Positions 1 through 11,793 of a stretch of 64,000 nucleotides of DNA are shown piece after piece. The stretch is taken from the NCBI GenBank assembly GCA_029448655.1, contig JACCLO010000016.1, positions 496,001 to 560,000 on the forward strand, read 5' to 3'. Numbering within the stretch: the stretch's first letter is position 1; each line of letters opens with the position of its first letter. The notes under the pieces were generated by a model, which saw only the letters and a list, made by a program, of their open reading frames with translations, ran no database searches and was not told the DNA's origin. Made by a program: the position numbers and the translations under genes. Origin of the DNA: Wolfiporia cocos. Taxonomy: Eukaryota > Basidiomycota > Agaricomycetes > Polyporales > Phaeolaceae.

Positions 1-1681
1 CGCTATGTAAACTTCGAAGATACTGACGATGAAACCCGTCGAGCTTGCATACGAGGATTGATGCATCTCACAATCCTGATGCGCCACTTGAGTTTGCCTC
101 TCGAAGACCTATTGGACTGGCTGGCTGACATGACAAACATTCTAATAGATGAGCACCGGGAGGCTGAGCGTGCTGGGCATCCTAGGAATCGGGTAGATTT
201 GAACATACAGCTCCTCCTCGGGTGTGTCCGTCGAATCATAGAGACACCTATGATGGACCCTGGACAACGTATGGCGCAATATCCTAACCCTGCGCTGCTG
301 AATGGACGTGAGTGATCAGTATTCTCATTATAAAAATAACCAATAATCGGATAAAGCTTGGGTATCGAGAATATTTGCGGCAGCAAATAAATTGACCTTG
401 GTTCCTACGACGCGAGTGGAAATTCGGAAGCTGGTGCAAGCGTTCCTGGACGCCAGGGCTGCTGTCATACCGAAGCCTTCACGCCACCGTCTTGCCGCCG
501 CGCCGACAGAAGAAAGTCAGGAAAGCCAAGATGACTATGGCCTCTTTGATTTGGATATGGACGATCCAGAGCTGCTTGCAGCCCTCGGTGAAGCCGATAA
601 ATCCCATACTCTTCAAGAAAACAAGCGAAAAGATGAGATCGTCTGCGAAGTACGTATCTCCAGAGTCAAATTTGCGTTCTGCCTAGCTTACCCCCGAGCT
701 AGATCATCGACACCCACGTCTCTCCGGCTATATATCGCCTGATTTGCCAGTACTTCAATGAATCGGCCGATCAAGGATCACTACAGCAATATATCCAGGA
801 CGCTGACAAATGGGTGGACTGCTGGGTGGGATGTGCCAGTGTAATTGTTCAAAACGGCAAACGGGTATGCATTTCTCATTCTGATGGCCGTTATAAATTA
901 AAATTTATCGTAGGACTGGTCCTTGTACCTGACACTCGGACCCCAATCATGGGAGCGAATCATCAACACTGCGTGGCGACGCCGCGTGGGCTTGCGTTTC
1001 ATGCTGATGCTCCTACGTCTTGACCCGTCCGCATACGACGTGAGTATCCTGTAATTTCTCCTTGCGTGAAGACACTCAACTGTATATAGGCATTCACTGA
1101 TCGTTTCATCAATATCCTCCTTGAATCCATGGTAGCCATCACAGTTACCTTGGAACATGAGTACACCTCATTATTGTTCTCCATTGACGGTTTGCACCAT
1201 TCTCTCCTGCGTGGTATGCCATGCGAGCGGCATCCTGGCTCCGTCGATTTATCTATCTCACGGAAAGAATTTCTGGATAGGAGGCTGGCCTTTATTGACA
1301 GTGCGTATCCGAGTGAAACTCGATGGTATCAACCGGCGGCGCTCATCATCTTAAATAGCTATTTTCTCAAATATGGAACATCTCCTCTTGAGAAATGTTG
1401 GCTTCGACGCAGCCCTAATCAGGGAAAACCAGTCAGGAATCACTGCAATTGTGTCTATGCTATCAACGATGCAGGATATTCACCAGGTGAGTTCTCCGTC
1501 CAATGGGCCATACTATGATCGTGACCTTGATCACGCACAGCAATTGACCGCTGGCTCCGATGACATGTTGAGATACACCTCGTTTTGCCGTCAGATCTAC
1601 GATCATCTCATACGATACCCCAATTTGAAAGCCAATACCCGCCTTCAGTCATTAAGTGATTGGGCAAGTGGACTAAACTGA
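1..1681 (+). CDS. Mus7/MMS22-like replication-repair protein, C-terminal part (5' end outside window)
   Basis: Seven exons join in frame: <1-307, 384-649, 703-864, 914-1039, 1090-1300, 1359-1486, 1541-1681, ending at TGA. The reading frame is already open at base 1, so the start lies upstream. The reconstructed product has a helical stretch, then an acidic D-D-Y-G-x-F-D-L-D-M-D-D-P motif, a W-V-x-C-W-V-G block and L-T-L-G-P-Q-S-W followed by W-R-R-R-V-G-L-R-F. I associate this pattern with the fungal Mus7/MMS22 family, known in yeasts for repair of replication-associated DNA damage. The family call is recognition from memory and not a search. The splice structure is directly visible: every intron is about 49-76 nt with GT-AG ends and all phases agree. 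The gene ends 230 bp before the 3' end of a minus-strand hydrolase gene, so the two converge. Confidence 0.66.
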
Positions 1682-1910
1682 CTTGTGCCTCTATAATTTA
1701 GCCAGCAATCTCCTGGGCTGGGCAACTGATCACCATGCAATGTCTTTCGGCGATTTTCTCGTCATCTTTAGTCGGACTTCTGTTGAATCACAATGCGTTA
1801 TTTATAAAGACGCAATCAACGGCTGCCGGCATGTAGAATATTTGTTGGATAAAGAGACAATTTAAAAGGATATTACGTCAACCAGTATGCACTAGGACGC
1901 TGCTGGTAGC

Positions 1911-3449
1911 TCACCAATCTTTACGTGCTCGCACCTGGTGCACGTACGCCGTCATCTCGTTGACCCACTGGCGATGCATCCAAGCTTGTTCATGTAGTGC
2001 ACCGCGTACCATGACCAGACGTCTTTGGCCGCGTTCTGCACTGCGATAATTGGTCCCTTGATGTCGCGTGCTTTCGCCAGCTCTGTAGATTTCCTCTCCC
2101 ATTGTAGGTGGCACGATCTCATCCTTTTCACTTAACAGAACCAGCATATCCCGGGACAAGCGCGATAACAGCGAATCTGTTCCGCCCTTTGCAGACTGCA
2201 TCGCAGCGACAGCATTCCAATTGTCGAATGCAAGGTGGCCCAGATATCGATAGGGCAGCCAGCGCTGTGGATAAAGAGCTTGTACCATATCCGGTATCGA
2301 AGCAAAGGGGTTCTCTAGGACGAGACCTTGGACAGTAGGGTAATCGGTGCTGCTAAGATGTGACGCCAGGCATACTGCAATCGCTCCGCCGAGCGAGTGA
2401 CCATACAGAACGATGGTGGATTTTGGGTAGCGCTCTGCAGCGTATGAAAGGACGCGGTGGTAGTCGGCGATGAGACTGCGTTCAGTTGGGGTCCGTGAGG
2501 AGGATTTCCAGTACGAGCGTGGCGCTACTGCTATGATGTGTACGGATAGCGTGGAGTTCTTTGGAGACTGCTGCGACTGTGATAATCCTGACAACAATTT
2601 CTCAAAAACAGGAATTCGAGCAAGCGGGTTGCCGGCGTTGCCTATTGGAATCTTATTAGAAAGACACCGATGTCATACATTGACAAAGACAGCCAAACCT
2701 TGTAAGTAGACGATAACAACGTCAGGATCGCGAGTAGAAGCATCGAGTGCATCTTGATGAATGGTGATGCCATGCAATCTGACGTGTTTCTCGCTTTCAA
2801 GACAAACTTCCGTACATCTAATCCCTCTAGGCAAGAGAGAAGCGTGTAGCTCCTCTGTTCGCGCACCAGGCGGTGCATATCCTGAATTGAGATCAGTATC
2901 AATGGTATTACATGATCTGACAATTCTATTCAAAATGGATGCCATAAGCACGTGCACTCACCCATGTATATTATCTTCCTTTGGAAGATGACCATCATCA
3001 AGCACTGTGGCTGAATATTCAGCTTATTTTCGCGCACCAATCCAAATTGCATCTACCTTGTAAATCCATAGGGCTAGGGGTAGTCCGACCATTGTAGCCG
3101 CCACAAGCCACAATGAAGGAGGATCAGAAGATGGTTGCAGAGAAAGAATACTCCCAGAAGTCGCCACCCGAGAGGTCGCCCAGCGGCTTAAGTGTGAGTA
3201 AATTGACTGGATCTTGGCCAGATTGCAGAACTTGTTGATATGGCCTCTCGCAGACTGTGTTGAGATAACACTCTCAATCACTGTCACACGCCTTGGTTGC
3301 CTGCAAATCATAGGAGGCCATTTTCTCTGTTGCGTGGAATTCTATGGGTGAGCTCCGCACATGCACAAGTCAAGAGAGATACTCACATCTGAGATCAACT
3401 TGAAGCCATATTTTGGTTTTGGCCATGCGTTACTACCTTTCCGCAACAT
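1911..3449 (-). CDS. Membrane-anchored alpha/beta hydrolase (ABHD/Bem46-like)
   Basis: Exons on the minus strand are 3449-3387, 3326-3057, 3010-2962, 2881-2699 and 2641-1911, giving about 431 residues. The second exon ends in a hydrophobic membrane segment (about residues 92-110) followed by a short basic F-Q-R-K-I-I-Y motif, as in fungal ABHD proteins anchored by one N-terminal helix. The fold core is clear: V-V-I-V-Y-L-Q-G-N-A-G as the first beta strand and oxyanion region, nucleophile elbow G-H-S-L-G-G (Ser near 271), an acidic residue in S-E-K-D-E-I-V-P and a C-terminal L-H-E-Q with the likely catalytic His. It should hydrolyse a lipid or ester; the substrate cannot be told. The first exon and start codon are the weakest part, chosen because GT-AG joins keep one frame from an ATG at 3449. 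The intron 3011-3056 is only 46 nt, and the donor at 2698 is a weak gtttgg. Confidence 0.8.
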
Positions 3450-4172
3450 AGGTTCAAAGACCGATTGTTCTTCGGTGTGAAGGTTCGATCTCCAAGTCCC
3501 TTGGGGTGCGCAATACACACAGCAAGCGAAGACACTGTGCTCTTATGTACTTTTTACCTTACTAGCTAGATAACCCGTGCTCTCGCACGGAATGTAGAGT
3601 TACCGTGACGTAGCCGAGGTGCGACAAACTCCAGCTTCGGTTGGCGGGTTCCATGGGCAGTGGCTACCGTATTAAGGAGTTGCCTGATCAAGATGCTTTT
3701 CTATAGAAGATGATAGCAGACTATCTATAGCGTGAGAATCGGTTACTGACGTAAAATGCTTTATCACTGGCTGCGCATTGTATGTCGATCATGCCGCCAA
3801 GCGCGCAGCACACAAGACTCGAGCTCGAGCACGGACTCTTATAGAATAACTCAAAGGGACCACAGGCACATGTTTGGAATAAATTTGATTTGGTCTTATT
3901 CCTCAGAGAAACCTGAGGGAATCGAGGCTCAAGCGCTCATGGGGCATGCAGTGAGCTAGTTTAATACTGATGACGTTGATAACAGTAAACCAGACCTTGT
4001 ACAATGGCTCTGCAGTATATTTTTCGAACGTCGCTCGGGTCTTCCCGAGTGGCAGCAGGGCTGGGGACGAGAACACCATATGTCTTCACACTCTGCTGTG
4101 GCCCCGACAGTCCCCCCCTGACTTCGAAGCGCTACCATGCCTTGACCCCTCAAAGTCGCCCGCCAATTCGAA
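3450..4172. other. Intergenic region with a possible Helitron end
   Basis: I see no convincing gene here. Short reading frames near 4004-4170 lie directly upstream of the next gene and resemble nothing known. The only structured signal is the hairpin plus CTAG at 3562-3590, listed separately. Confidence 0.5.
3562..3590 (-). mobile_element. Helitron-like 3' terminus (hairpin followed by CTAG-T)
   Basis: Read on the minus strand there is a perfect 6-bp stem (CCGTGC / GCACGG, loop GAGA) at 3590-3575. It is followed after about nine bases by CTAGCTAG and then T. Helitrons characteristically end in a short GC-rich hairpin some 10 nt before a terminal CTRR with a T just outside. If real, the element body lies at higher coordinates. 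I could not fix its 5' TC end, and no Rep/helicase coding is present, so it would be non-autonomous or a relic. Confidence 0.3.
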
Positions 4173-4729
4173 ATGGCTCTCGCCAATCCCTCCGAGGCCG
4201 ACTTCCACGGTCCCTATAACAAGCTCCTCAACACACTCCTTCCTCCAGTCACCGATTTTACCGTTGTTCCCTTTTACACGCCCAATTTGCACGATGCCGA
4301 CTTTGTTACGTTTGCAGTCCTTATCGAAGACAGACCCGTCTTCATATTAGAGCTCAAGCCACCCAGCGACCTTCGCTACGCTTCCTCGCGTGAGACTGCC
4401 GATCGACAGATTCGAGCTCACATCAAGGATATCAATGGTTCGTTGTAATCACCGTAACTCGCTGGTTTGGGACCCTCACTACCTCTGGCCACGCAGGCGA
4501 TTGCCCTCTTCCCGTTCTCCACGCCGTCAGCGCGATGGGGACCAGGCTTTGCTCCTATCAGAAGCCTCAAGTTGGCCCCGTGCAGCCTCCTTTTATTGAG
4601 ACTGATCCTAGCTTCGAGTCGGACACGGCGCCTCGCGAGCGCTGGGACTGTGATATCCTCGAGGAGGAAGGGATGCAGAGACTTCAAGCTGTTGTGGAAG
4701 ACATAAAGCAGGGCTGTGCGGTTCTTTGA
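4173..4729 (+). CDS. Short conserved fungal protein of unknown function
   Basis: Two exons, 4173-4437 and 4497-4729, join across a 59-nt GT-AG intron in phase 1 to give about 165 residues. The start M-A-L-A-N-P-S matches the way related basidiomycete hypothetical proteins begin. A central F-I-L-E-L-K-P-P motif sits where a small beta-alpha-beta core would place a conserved E-x-K pair, as in restriction-endonuclease-like folds. The C-terminal half has R-W-D-x-D-I-L-E-E-E-G and ends soon after a Q-G-C sequence. I recognise it as a recurring unnamed family, often multicopy in mushrooms. The nuclease-like reading of E-L-K is inference only. Confidence 0.7.
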
Positions 4730-5024
4730 TGCAAACGGTATGTTATGGCTACGTGTGGTGTGTCTTGGGAATTCACACTCCTGTAGATATATATGATTTC
4801 GCTCACAAACCGGTTCGCACAACCATCGCCTTCGTCATGATACCACTTGTGCGCTCTTGAAAACACTCATCACAATACATCGACGATCGTCAATCCCCAC
4901 ACTGACGCGGTAGTGATTTTCGGCGCCCCAGGATTGGTTTCATGAATACTACTGATCCTAATCCGGCACCAAATGACAAAGTCGAATAAGTACCAAATAA
5001 TGATAATATGCTCTGCTTTCACAG
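4730..5024. other. Gap between convergent genes
   Basis: This AT-rich stretch lies between the 3' end of the small plus-strand gene and the 3' end of the nuclease gene. I see no feature beyond probable 3' untranslated sequence. Confidence 0.5.
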
Positions 5025-8000
5025 TCATGTTTCTTCTTGACTTTCTAGGCATATCAGTCGAGGAATTACCACTCCTGGTCTTCGACCGCCGGCGATCTCT
5101 TGTTTGAAAGCTTCTGCCATTTGGCGGACGCGTTCAGAATTGATCTTGATCGAGCTACTGTCTGTTTCATCATCTTGCGAGGGAAGCTGCACAATGCGCT
5201 GCGCTGGTGATGTCACGCTAGTAGCCGTTGAGCTCGCCTTATCTTTTGGAGGCGTCGAGAGATATAATTGCTCTTGCCTCGACGTGTCTCTCTTGTGTTT
5301 TGGGACTCTGCGACGTTCCATCTTTGCAGCAAGTCTTGGTGCGACAAGTTCCGGGCACACGAGGGTAATACGTTCGGCGATACCTATTTTCTTGAGCTTC
5401 GTGCTTGTACTGGTGACTGAAGATTCACGCGAGCTTGCGATTGCTTGACGAAGTTTGATAGTTCTTGCGCTCTCATTCTCACACACTCGAGTCTGCTCTG
5501 ATATCGATCCATCCTCTGACTGGAATTGTGCCTGATGTGAAAGCTGAGCTGGAGATGAAATGTGCGTCGCGCCACTCGTGAGTAGGTGTATCTCGTCTGC
5601 TCTGGTATTGGACTTTCTACGCTTAGCAGATGGCTCAGATTCACCGCCATCGATCAAATCACTCGGAACTGCGAAATTGCCCATGTCAACCAGAGGTAGA
5701 TTGTTTCCATCTAGCATCGAATATGTGGAGCTTGATGCGTGGGCAGGCAAGTTTCGTGAATTAGCCGCGCAACTGGAGCCTGAAGAGATCTGGCGCTGTA
5801 TCGAGGTCGCGTCAGAGGTCGGCAATTGTTCCCTCTTCCGTTTGGGAGAACGACACATCTTGTCTCCGAATGAAGGAAGAACAATAGCTTCTGGATCAGG
5901 TGCTCGCCAATTCTCTGCAGTGATTGACTCCTGGGCGGGATCACTGTACTTTGGCTGACTAGTATGACCATCGCGTCCCTGATGCGAAGATGCGCGATTA
6001 TAAGTCTCTTGCACTGCACAGCTTGAAGCACGTGTCATAGGCAAGTCGGTTTTCAATCTGATGTCACGATACGGTGAGCTATTGGCCGCGCTCTGACTCT
6101 GGATAGAACTCGGTGAAAATGGAAGCGAATATTCGTCGACCGAGATGCCCGCCTGCGCCGCAAACAGATAGTGGGCAGTCCGCGCTCTCTCTTCTTCCGC
6201 ATCACCGTCTTCCGTCTCGTCATCGCTATCTCGCCGACTGAAAACACGCGATGCTGTCCGTAGGCGCGCCATCGCTGCCGCCGTCTCTTCTCTCGAGGCG
6301 CGACCGCCTCTGGGCGCCTTCTTCATTCCGCAGGTGGACCTAGCGACTTGCGAGACGGCTGGACTAGCTGGTTCCTTTGCTGCGAAAGCATCTTGCGCGA
6401 CGGGTGACCCGCGAAGAATGCGCTCGACGAGAGAGAGCTTGGAGCCCTTGAGGAATTGTCGCATCACCTCTAGCTTTCTCCTTATCTTGTCGCTTTCCGC
6501 CCAGCGCTTGGCAATCTCCTCAGCTCCCTCGCCCTCGAGGTTCTTCAGTGCGACGTTCTCGTGCGTGTTCTCGCTTGCGAGAAGGTCGCGAGCGAGCTCA
6601 TCTGGGTCGATGTCTGTGCTCTCCTCGGGAGGGATGGTGGCTGAGGTATCCTGCGGAGCGAGGCAGCCTTCAAACATTTGCTCTATGCACGCCCAGTCGA
6701 GGCCCTTGAGTGCTGGATCAAGCGTGTTTGGGATGACACGTTTCGGTTTGAAAAGAGACACGAACGCGCGGAGCTCTGGTAGGGGTGAGTGGCGGGAGAG
6801 GGGCACAAACTATGCGGGATATCAGCGATTATAGAAGAGTTTACTCTCAGCCTGTTGTACTCACCAGATGGGAAACTAACTCTCCACGGGCGATCTTCTC
6901 CCTCATCTCCTTCGTATAGAGCTCCCAGCTCGTAACACCCATGTTGACAGGATTAACGTACACGACATGCTTCCCGGAGACACTCAGGCTCGCTGTTGCG
7001 GCTGCAGAAGGCGCGAGAGAGGCATGTCCCTCGACGTTGACGTGCTCACAGCGGTTGAAGCGCTCGCACGCATGGAAGCGTGTGCTTGCCGCATCTTGGG
7101 TGATTATCGATTGGAGGAAACGGTCTCCTCGAGTATGTTTGTATACAGAGTACTTGTACCTGTCGACGTGGATCTGATGCGAATATGGCAAACGGTATGC
7201 AAGCCGGTGACAAGTACATACCTTGCTCCGAAATGTTCGCGCAATGGCCTTCAGAATATCTTCGTATCCCCATGTCCAGCAATTAATGAAGAACGAAGTT
7301 TTGGGCGGCATTAATGTCATCAAGTCCATCAATCCGGCTGTGGCCTCTTCCTGGAGCGTGTTTACCCGATTAGCAAGCCTCTGTTGCGGTATGCATCTGC
7401 CCTAACATACCTTGGTTGGTATTGGTAACGTGCTGAGAAGGCAGGCAGTATCAAGATAAATAGCCTCTAATGTCTGGATAACGCTGTATGGGCCACGCCA
7501 TTCATCAAACGTATAGTTAGATGGCGCGAGATACCGCTGGACACACGGGTTTCTCTTGAGCGATTCGAGAAACCACGGCTCTGCTCTAAAATCACCGGTA
7601 TGGAGAACAGCGCCTTTGGACCCCTCGACGAGGAACCTGTCGATACAACATCAACTGGTTGAGCTACACATTAGAGAGGCAATGTCAATGGAGTACACAC
7701 ATGACAGCGCCAGGACAGTGGTTAGCCTCCAAAAGGGATATCCTGAATGCTTCCTCGCCTGACGCTCCTTCAAACGTTGGGTCGTTCAGTGGAAGGGTTC
7801 TCTGCATAGCGAGGAGGGATGAGCAAGTCACACGATCGATCAAGGTACCATAGCTAACCAATAAATCTCTAGAGCCTGCGTATACCACTGAGCCGTCTTG
7901 CATCCTCTGCGGGACTTTCTTCAGATGATTGTATGTCCGTACTTTCTCTGCTCTATACTCCTTGTCCTTCAGAGCCCTCTCTGTATACACCTCATGTCGA

Positions 8001-8260
8001 AGTAGCATCTCTTTCGCATCAGCAGAACAGATGATAGTACCCGAGAAGGATGGCGCGGACAAGCCGACGAGATGGTCGGTATGCGTGTGCGTCAGAAGAT
8101 ATAGAGGCTGACTGGATAGTGTATCTGAACAGGCAGTGAAGTTGTCCACGCGAATGTTGTACGGGCGTAGAAAGGAATCGTAGGGCGTTCCTTGCGGCAT
8201 TGCGGGAGCTGCAAGGCAAGGGGGGAGACCAGTGATATAGGGAGATATGTATCGAAACAT
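5025..8260 (-). CDS. Artemis/SNM1-family DNA-repair metallo-beta-lactamase nuclease
   Basis: Five exons, 8260-7701, 7636-7411, 7350-7222, 7173-6865 and 6809-5025, give about 1,002 residues. Exon 1 carries the metal-binding H-T-H-T-D-H motif (about residues 59-64) and L-L-E-A-N-H-C-P-G-A-V-M. Exon 2 has H-T-G-D-F-R and Y-L-D-T. Exons 3 and 4 carry the family's DRMBL/beta-CASP signature, including G-Y-E-D-I-L-K and K-I-H-V-D-R-Y-K-Y. Exon 5 opens with F-V-S-L-F-K-P-K-R-V-I-P-N-T. Such enzymes process DNA ends or crosslinks in the nucleus. About 500 C-terminal residues are Ser/Arg-rich and low in complexity, as in Artemis tails. An in-frame ATG at 8200 (M-P-Q-G-T-P-Y) is an equally plausible start and closer to related proteins. 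I cannot separate Artemis from other SNM1 paralogues with certainty. Confidence 0.88.
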
Positions 8261-8796
8261 TCGCGAAGATTATGTGAGCAAGATATAATGCGATGAGACG
8301 TAGATGACTGTGAGAATGTCGAGCGTCTTAGAGATCTCACCTGGATAGTGTCCGATCTACGCATATAAGAACCAACACTGAGTATTTCCTGCACCACCAG
8401 AAATACTCTTTATAAAGCAGGATGACAGTATTCGGAGAGGGGACGAGGGGGGACAGCCTCCAGACTTATTTCAGGGGTACGGTGGCGTGGACTGTCGTGC
8501 CGCAAGAGCAATTTTAAAAATTGTGCAAGCGGGCAAGTGGAATACTAAATACGAGTCAATGGTTTAATGAGAGGTGGTATTCAGATATGCAGCTCCCGAT
8601 GGTCAGGGGAATGGACGCGCGGCAGAAAGGACAACGAGGTGTTTCATTGGGCGCCAACGCGGTGGCCGCCACACTGGCCACGGTCACATGTCCGTTTCTG
8701 CCTGTGACTTCGTGACCCACTCATTGGCGCGCTCCGCCGCATTCTACGCCTAAACTCTTGTCCTCGCCGGTTCACCGTGTTGACCCACTGGACAGC
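8261..8796. promoter_or_regulatory. Shared divergent promoter region (nuclease / bL33m)
   Basis: These 536 bp separate the start of the minus-strand nuclease gene from the start of the plus-strand mitochondrial ribosomal protein gene, so both promoters must lie here. I see no strong TATA box for either and name no specific factor site. Confidence 0.4.
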
Positions 8797-9087
8797 ATGG
8801 CGAGCAAGTCGAAAGCACGGCAAGTATTTCTGTCTCCTCATGCTTTGTACTGGAATCAAAGCTGACTAATATGTGCGGCTATAGGACAATCATCGTGCGC
8901 TTGATCTCCACGGCCAAGACTGGTTATTTCTACACAACACAGAGGCTCCGAGTAGGGCCCAAGCTGGCTGCAGTGAAGTATGACCCGATGGGTAAATGCT
9001 CAGCTTCTTCTTTGGTGTTCCAATGCTAAGTTTCCCACAGTGAAGGCCAGAGTCTTGTTCGTTGAGAGCAAGAAGGGTTTGAAATGA
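8797..9087 (+). CDS. MRPL39: Mitochondrial large-subunit ribosomal protein bL33m
   Basis: Three exons, 8797-8819, 8885-8991 and 9041-9087, encode 58 residues. The sequence M-A-S-K-S-K-A-R, then T-I-I-V-R-L-I-S-T-A-x-T-G-Y-F-Y and a basic tail ending in S-K-K-G-L-K is the bL33 fold of the mitochondrial ribosome. Length and spacing fit the family. The first intron is unusual: to keep the bL33 frame it must start with GC (gcaagt) at 8820 and end in AG at 8884, a GC-AG intron. Using the nearby GT at 8824 instead breaks the frame. The second intron (8992-9040) is canonical. It lies divergent from the nuclease gene. Confidence 0.9.
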
Positions 9088-10181
9088 CGGCTGCGCGCGA
9101 CTTAGAAAGAACGACGATGCCGTCAGCATTGTCGCGAGGATTTCCGCATTCGAAACATCCTCAATGCTTCCGCCGCTTTGACCATATGGTACCGCTCTTG
9201 CGACAACGTCATGGTCAATTCACGGGACGTAGGAACTCGCATGAGTAGTATTTCGGAGTCCCTGCAGTTGTGCATTCTTGTGAGTTAGCACCTATTCAGG
9301 CTGTTGCGCTTCAACAATGTGCAATGTGCGGCATCGCCACTCATGTCATATTCTGCTTACGTCGTGGTCATCACGCTGGAGCCGATCGGTGTGCCTCGCC
9401 ATCGTCATGTGCTGAACGTCTTGTTCCCTGCTAGGCCATGTTCGTATCCAGGTCATATAATTGTCTCTCGTCACCTCATTATGCGTCCCTGTGGGGTGTT
9501 CTTTGCGTGACGCTCAATAATGTGGCGACGTGACTGCGGTTGGACATTTCTCTGCATATCGCATGAAGCCAGAATTACACGGTGACTGAACAAGGCAAGG
9601 CTGCCCGTAACCGTATCTCGTGTTATAGCATGCGTGCCTTTACGCTTGCAACGTCAGCCGGACACGAGGCGACAGAACGACCGATCACACACAAGCTGAG
9701 CCACAGATTCAATCTGTAGATTCGCCGCACGACATTCCCCATTCTCCTCTCATGGATAACCAGCCTGTTCGAGCGAGGTAAATGACGTTTACTCGAAGGA
9801 TGGCAGTCTTCTCGAGCTGCGTCGCACGATTGGAGCCACGTCCCTGATCAATGCTTCAGCCACAATCCGGGGTTCCTGAAGCAGGTAACTTCGTCTTCCC
9901 TTCAGCCTAGGATCTTCTGTGCCACTATGTGACACTAAGAAGGAAGCGTTGTCATTCCGACGACTGGATACCTGCACGACCGCTCATACTGATCATTGTG
10001 CGGGTGCTAGAGTGAACTGGGCGATTGCAAGACTGCTACACAAGACAGTGGCCAAGCGTTCATCGCCCTGATCGCCTTCCATTCGCCTGCGGTGCTGTAT
10101 TCAAATTGATCCCTCGATGACTCAATGCTCGTTTGCCATCGGTGAACAAGATATTACAACCCAATTTGCCGTAATCTACTG
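9088..10181. other. Intergenic stretch without a supported gene
   Basis: About 1.1 kb between bL33m and the 3' end of the next minus-strand gene. Only short unrelated reading frames occur, and none shows a family motif or a coherent splice pattern. Confidence 0.5.
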
Positions 10182-11793
10182 CTAGGAAGACACTTTTGTG
10201 TCGGAAGCATCCTGTGGCATCGACATCCTCATCACCATCATTGCCATCTCCTTCCTCGCTGCTTGAGAGTTGAAAGTGTCTCCATGTCCTAGTTTTTCGA
10301 AAAATAGGATCTCAAGCTTGCCCTGCTGACACTCGTGCTCCGGCGAGGCTCTCCCCGTCAGATAACCCCAGATTTCTTCCGCGGCAATTAGTTCGTCACG
10401 CTCAGCGAGAACAACTCCTGCACGACGCAGGTCTTCCCTCCATAGCGCACATTCTGTGAAGAACAGACTACGCTGGACTGTGTGCGCGATACCCGGATCA
10501 CGACATACAAAGTAGGGCATCCAGGCGCCCGGGCTTCCATAGACGAAGTTAGCAGTCAGGTCCGGCAGAAATGGCAATATAGCGATGGGATCTACAAGCA
10601 CCGTGCTTGCGATGCGCGAAGAGAGCGTGGAATCGTGTACCATATGCGAGGCGATAACGGTTCCGTAGGAGTGACCCACAACAGTGATACGCTGGAACTC
10701 GTGATGATCCAGGATCTGGGTGAGTGCTTTCAGCATTTCTTCTCGCCGGAGGTGGGCGTGTGTAATGTGCGTGCTGATAGGCAAATCCTCAATGGCAATG
10801 ATACCTACGTCGGGATCAGCGGTGACGATGTCGACGAGAAAGCGCAAATAAGGGTATAGGCCTATCTGCGCATAACTGAGCTCAATTGTCACTGGAACGT
10901 CACAAGCAACCTACCCCTACGCCATGCAGAAACAGAATCGGGTTCTTGGTCCGAGAACGATGCGGACGATACCAGTATCCCAGAAGGGGGTGTACTGAAC
11001 GTCGTGAGAATGCAGTATCGAGACGAGGTGGGAAGCATATATCCCAAGCTCTCGTGCGATAATGCTTGAATCCTTGCTGATACAATGTCATGCTGGTGCT
11101 GATTTCGATAGCTATGATTAACTAGGTTCGTCGGTCAGTGATCTATACTTTGTAACGATACCCGCATACTCACCAAATAAAAGATCAACGGCTTGTGACA
11201 TATCTTCACTGTGTCGAGAGTGAAGGTCTTGCATCGAACGTTCTCGTTGCGGCCAGGTCTGAGCTTCTGTCCTATGATAATCTCGATCTGCATGACATAA
11301 TCATCTATCTCTTCCCTCCATTCCTCCCGCATTGCTTTCGCTTCAGTGTTGAAAATTGCCCATAGCAGGAGGTCTTTCAGGTTATCTTGCTGGATCGTCT
11401 CGGACGGACTATCGGCGTAAAACCAGCCCGTACTGGCTGAACTGGACTGGCACAAGTACGGAAGGCACCTGTTAAATAGTAGACGACGCTCATTGTATGG
11501 TGGTGGCGGTGGCAATACCACTGCCTGACAATTGGATAAGTTACAGCGATTGTCTTCAAAATATACTTGTGACTCACTTGTTGAAGGTACTGGCTCCTCG
11601 GCAAATACACTAGTATGAAAAACAGTACTTCTGCCAGTGCGTATGTGCCGAACCACGAAGAGACAGGAGGCCGCCCTGCGAGCCAGCTTGCAATACAAAA
11701 CAGAGCACTACCGGGCGCAATCAGACGCAATGCGCCAGCTACAATCCACGCGCCGATAGCACTGTATTTGATAGAGGTCATCGAGATAGGCAT
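10182..11793 (-). CDS. Alpha/beta hydrolase with N-terminal membrane segments
   Basis: Four exons, 11793-11578, 11524-11174, 11121-10915 and 10865-10182, give about 485 residues. The N-terminus has two hydrophobic stretches (about residues 8-45 and 50-65). A basidiomycete-specific region follows, with P-P-P-P-Y-N-E-R-R and D-N-L-K-D-L-L-L-W. Then comes the hydrolase core: P-I-L-F-L-H-G-V-G-V-G as the oxyanion strand, I-G-L-Y-P-Y, and nucleophile elbow V-V-G-H-S-Y-G (Ser near 324). A late G-H-G-D-T-F contains the probable catalytic His. All intron phases agree, and the intron 10866-10914 restores the conserved junction between the oxyanion loop and the next helix. It probably acts on an ester or amide at a membrane; the substrate is unknown. 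Confidence 0.8.
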
